Shown here piece after piece: positions 62,072-64,000 of a stretch of 64,000 nt of DNA. The notes under the pieces were generated by a model, which saw nothing but the letters and a program-made list of their open reading frames with translations, was not told the origin of the DNA and searched no databases. The stretch is from Azospirillum sp. OGB3 (lineage in GTDB: Bacteria; Pseudomonadota; Alphaproteobacteria; Azospirillales; Azospirillaceae): contig NZ_JACHYN010000010.1 in assembly GCF_014192915.1 (NCBI RefSeq), forward strand, positions 180,324 through 244,323, written 5' to 3'. The position numbers and the translations under genes were made by a program. Positions within the stretch are counted from its first letter, which is position 1, and every line of letters begins with the position of its first letter.

Positions 62072-62803
62072 TCAATGGCTGGCCGTGGGGCGGACCACGA
62101 TCTCGTTGGTGTCCACGTCGTCCGGCTGCTCGATGGCGTGCAGGATGGCCCGCCCGATGGCGTCCGGCTTGATGGAGACGGCGCGGTAGCTCCGCATCAG
62201 CTCCTCGGCCTCCGGGTCGGTGATGGTGTGGGCCAGCTCCGATTCCACAACGCCGGGGCAGACGCAGGTGACGCGCAGCCGCTCGTTCTCCTGGCGCAGC
62301 CCGTCGGAAATGGCCCGCACCGCGTATTTCGTCGCGCAGTAGACGGCGGCGGTCGGCGAGACGGCGAGCGCCCCGATGGAGGCGATGTTGATGATCTGTC
62401 CGAAACCCTGGCCGTTCATGACCGGCAGCACCGCGGCGATGCCGTAGAGGACGCCGCGGATGTTCACGTCGATCATGCGGTCCCACTCCTCGACCTTCAG
62501 CGAGGCCATGGGGGACAGCGGCATGACCCCGGCGTTGTTGACCAGCACGTCGATGCGCCCGAACCGCTCCTGCGCGAAGGCGGCGAAATCGGCCATGTCC
62601 TCGCGGCTCGTCACATCCAGCGCGCGGACCTCCGCGGTGCCGCCGCCGGCCCGGATGTCGGCGGCCAGGGTCTCCAGCCGGCCGGTCCGGCGGGCGCCGA
62701 GCACCAGCTTCGCCCCGGCGGCGCCGAGGACGCGGGCGGTGCCCTCGCCGATGCCGCTGGAGGCGCCGGTGATGAGGATCGTCTTGTCGGTGATCGCGGT
62801 CAT
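62072..62803 (-). CDS. Short-chain dehydrogenase/reductase
   Basis: A 243-residue NAD(P)-dependent oxidoreductase: cofactor motif ITGASSGIG, NNAG (NNAGVMPLS), catalytic Ser in IASIGALAVSPT and Tyr-X3-Lys in YCATKYA. It is the first gene of a three-gene operon and is divergent from a LysR regulator. Substrate unknown. Confidence 0.92.
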   Translation of the reverse strand: MTAITDKTILITGASSGIGEGTARVLGAAGAKLVLGARRTGRLETLAADIRAGGGTAEVRALDVTSREDMADFAAFAQERFGRIDVLVNNAGVMPLSPMASLKVEEWDRMIDVNIRGVLYGIAAVLPVMNGQGFGQIINIASIGALAVSPTAAVYCATKYAVRAISDGLRQENERLRVTCVCPGVVESELAHTITDPEAEELMRSYRAVSIKPDAIGRAILHAIEQPDDVDTNEIVVRPTASH

Positions 62804-62891
62804 GTGGTGCTCCTTTCCGTCGATCGTTGCGGTGATGGAGACAAGCTATGACCGGCCGGTGGAATGTTCGAGTTGCCAATCATGAACGGGC

Positions 62892-62910
62892 TGGTTAGCA
62901 TCGCTAACCA
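62892..62910. promoter_or_regulatory. LysR-type operator abutting the LysR start
   Basis: TGGTTAGC-ATC-GCTAACCA is a perfect 8-3-8 palindrome containing a T-N11-A LysR box. It ends directly at the ATG of the regulator gene, so no Shine-Dalgarno site remains; it is also 89 bp from the divergent SDR gene. Confidence 0.85.
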
Positions 62911-63819
62911 ATGAGCGATCCCTTCGAAGGCATGGCGGCGTTTCTGGCGGTGGCCGAGACGCTCAACTTCCGCCGGGCGTCCGAGCGCCTGGGCGTCACC
63001 CGTTCCGCCGTCAGCCAGGCGGTCCGCCGGCTGGAGGACCGCATCGGCGTGCCGCTGCTCCAAAGGACGACGCGCAGCGTCCGGCTGACCGACGCGGGCG
63101 CGCATCTGCTCGCCGCGACGCGCCCCGCGCTGGCCGAGATCGGCACGGCGCTGGAGGTCATCGCCTCGACGCACGGGGCGCCGGGCGGCACGCTGCGGCT
63201 GGCCGTCTCGTCCATCGCGGAGAGCATCCTGGAGGGGGAGGCGCTGGCCGGCTTCCTCGCCGCCTACCCCTCCGTCGGCGTCGACATCCTGGTGACGGAC
63301 GAGGAGTTCGACATCGTCGCGGCGGGCTTCGACGCGGGCGTCCGGCTGGGCGAGGCCATCGAGCAGGACATGATCGCGGTGCCGGTTTCCGCCCCGCAGC
63401 GGCAGCTTGTGGTCGGTTCACCGGCCTATCTGGCAGGGGCCGGCCGTCCCGCCCATCCGCGCGACCTGCTCGCCCACCGCTGCATCGGCTGGCGTCCGGC
63501 GCCGGACGTGGCGCCCTACCGCTGGGAATTCACCGAGGACGGGCGCGACTTCGACATCGCGGTGAATCCGCGGGTCGCCACCAACGACATGGGGATGATG
63601 GTCCGGCTGGCCCTGGCCGGCGCCGGGCTCACCTGCGGCATGGAGGAGACCTTCCGTCCCCATCTGGAGCGCGGCGCGCTGGAAGCGGTCCTGGAAGATT
63701 TCTGTCCGCCTTTCGCCGGCTTTCATCTCTACTATCCGAGCCGCCGGACGGTGCCGCCCCGGCTGCGCGCCCTCATCGACCATTTGCGGGCGCGGAACGG
63801 CGGGCGACCGGTCCCCTGA
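62911..63819 (+). CDS. LysR-family transcriptional regulator
   Basis: A 302-residue regulator. The N-terminal winged helix is clear (FLAVAETLNFRRASERLGVT, then SAVSQAVRRLEDRIGVPLLQ) and the rest is a periplasmic-binding-like ligand domain. It most likely controls itself and the divergent SDR operon via the palindrome at 62892-62910. The ATG at 62911 has no ribosome site; an in-frame ATG at 62932 is the alternative. Confidence 0.92.
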   Translation: MSDPFEGMAAFLAVAETLNFRRASERLGVTRSAVSQAVRRLEDRIGVPLLQRTTRSVRLTDAGAHLLAATRPALAEIGTALEVIASTHGAPGGTLRLAVSSIAESILEGEALAGFLAAYPSVGVDILVTDEEFDIVAAGFDAGVRLGEAIEQDMIAVPVSAPQRQLVVGSPAYLAGAGRPAHPRDLLAHRCIGWRPAPDVAPYRWEFTEDGRDFDIAVNPRVATNDMGMMVRLALAGAGLTCGMEETFRPHLERGALEAVLEDFCPPFAGFHLYYPSRRTVPPRLRALIDHLRARNGGRPVP

Positions 63820-63837
63820 CCGCGTCCGTCCCTGAAC

Positions 63838-63880
63838 AAAAAAAGGCGGGTGCCGGAGCCCGAAAGCCCCGGCACCCGCC
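63838..63880 (-). terminator. Intrinsic terminator of the right-edge gene
   Basis: On the minus strand GGCGGGTGCCGG pairs with CCGGCACCCGCC (12-bp stem) and is followed by seven T residues. It terminates the leftward gene at the window's edge and may also serve lysR. Confidence 0.9.
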
Positions 63881-63909
63881 GGTCACGGCTGGCGCGGTGC
63901 GCCTGTGCT

Positions 63910-64000
63910 CAGCCGAACCAGGCGGCGAGGTTTCCGGTCTGTCCGATGATGGTGATGCGGGCTCCGGCGCCGAGGTCGAGGGTGGTGTTGGCGCCCTCCA
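63910..64000 (-). CDS. Right-edge gene, C-terminus only
   Basis: Thirty codons of a leftward gene ending TGA at 63910-63912. The sequence EGANTTLDLGAGARITIIGQ then TGNLAAWFG resembles the C-terminal part of RTX or adhesin-like secreted proteins (LxLGAGxxITIxG), but this is too short to be sure. A strong terminator follows. Most of the gene is outside the window. Confidence 0.6.

Overview
The window is high-GC chromosomal DNA from a nitrogen-fixing alphaproteobacterium. The gene content points to Azospirillum (brasilense group): draT-draG-draB, a nifB-fdxN-nifZ-nifZ-nifS-nifT operon, a nifA with the oxygen-sensing cysteine pattern, glnE, phosphatidylcholine synthase, and Sel1, RTX and FAD-glycolate oxidase genes. 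The organism is inferred from gene order and protein character; no database search was run. nifHDK itself is not in the window.

Region 1 (1-16 kb) is nitrogenase regulation and cofactor assembly. After a left-edge hypothetical gene come draT, draG and an ArsC-like draB (reversible ADP-ribosylation of nitrogenase reductase), a class II glutamine amidotransferase with a NifA-type upstream site just before it, and an azoreductase. On the minus strand one long operon reads nifB, fdxN, a TPR-like gene, an LRV iron-sulfur repeat protein, nifZ, nifZ, nifS, nifT, a small unknown gene, a DegT/DnrJ aminotransferase and a SIR2-like gene. Its promoter region has a sigma-54 -24/-12 element and two TGT-N10-ACA NifA sites. 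An FHA-cyclase protein and nifA follow.

Region 2 (16-31 kb) holds a TetR-regulated HlyD/ABC exporter split by an opposite small secreted gene, mepA, two methyltransferases, rpmJ with promoter and terminator, glcDEF (glcE carries an in-frame palindromic repeat), phosphatidylcholine synthase and a Sel1/SH3 protein. Region 3 (30-50 kb) is mostly housekeeping: lipoprotein, outer-membrane barrel, acyl-CoA dehydrogenase, a lysozyme-like protein, a putative transglutaminase-fold protein, a D-2-hydroxyacid dehydrogenase, two more Sel1 lipoproteins, tsaC/sua5, a ParA ATPase, bcp-glnE, a 1210-residue AsmA/YhdP-like protein, tyrS and anmK.

Region 4 (51-57 kb) is a sulfur-trafficking cluster: hydrolase and lipoprotein, then cysE, iscR, a cysteine desulfurase, an hscB-like gene whose HPD motif reads DPE, a 2Fe-2S ferredoxin and mnmA, followed by tRNA-Met(CAT). 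iscU, iscA and hscA are not between them. Region 5 (57-64 kb) is a type I secretion pair with a small RTX protein, an SDR / carboxymuconolactone decarboxylase-like / Atu4866-like operon facing a LysR regulator, and the 3' end of another gene at the right edge.

A family of palindromic C/G-rich elements recurs at seven places: inside the nif operon, between convergent genes, and inside glcE.
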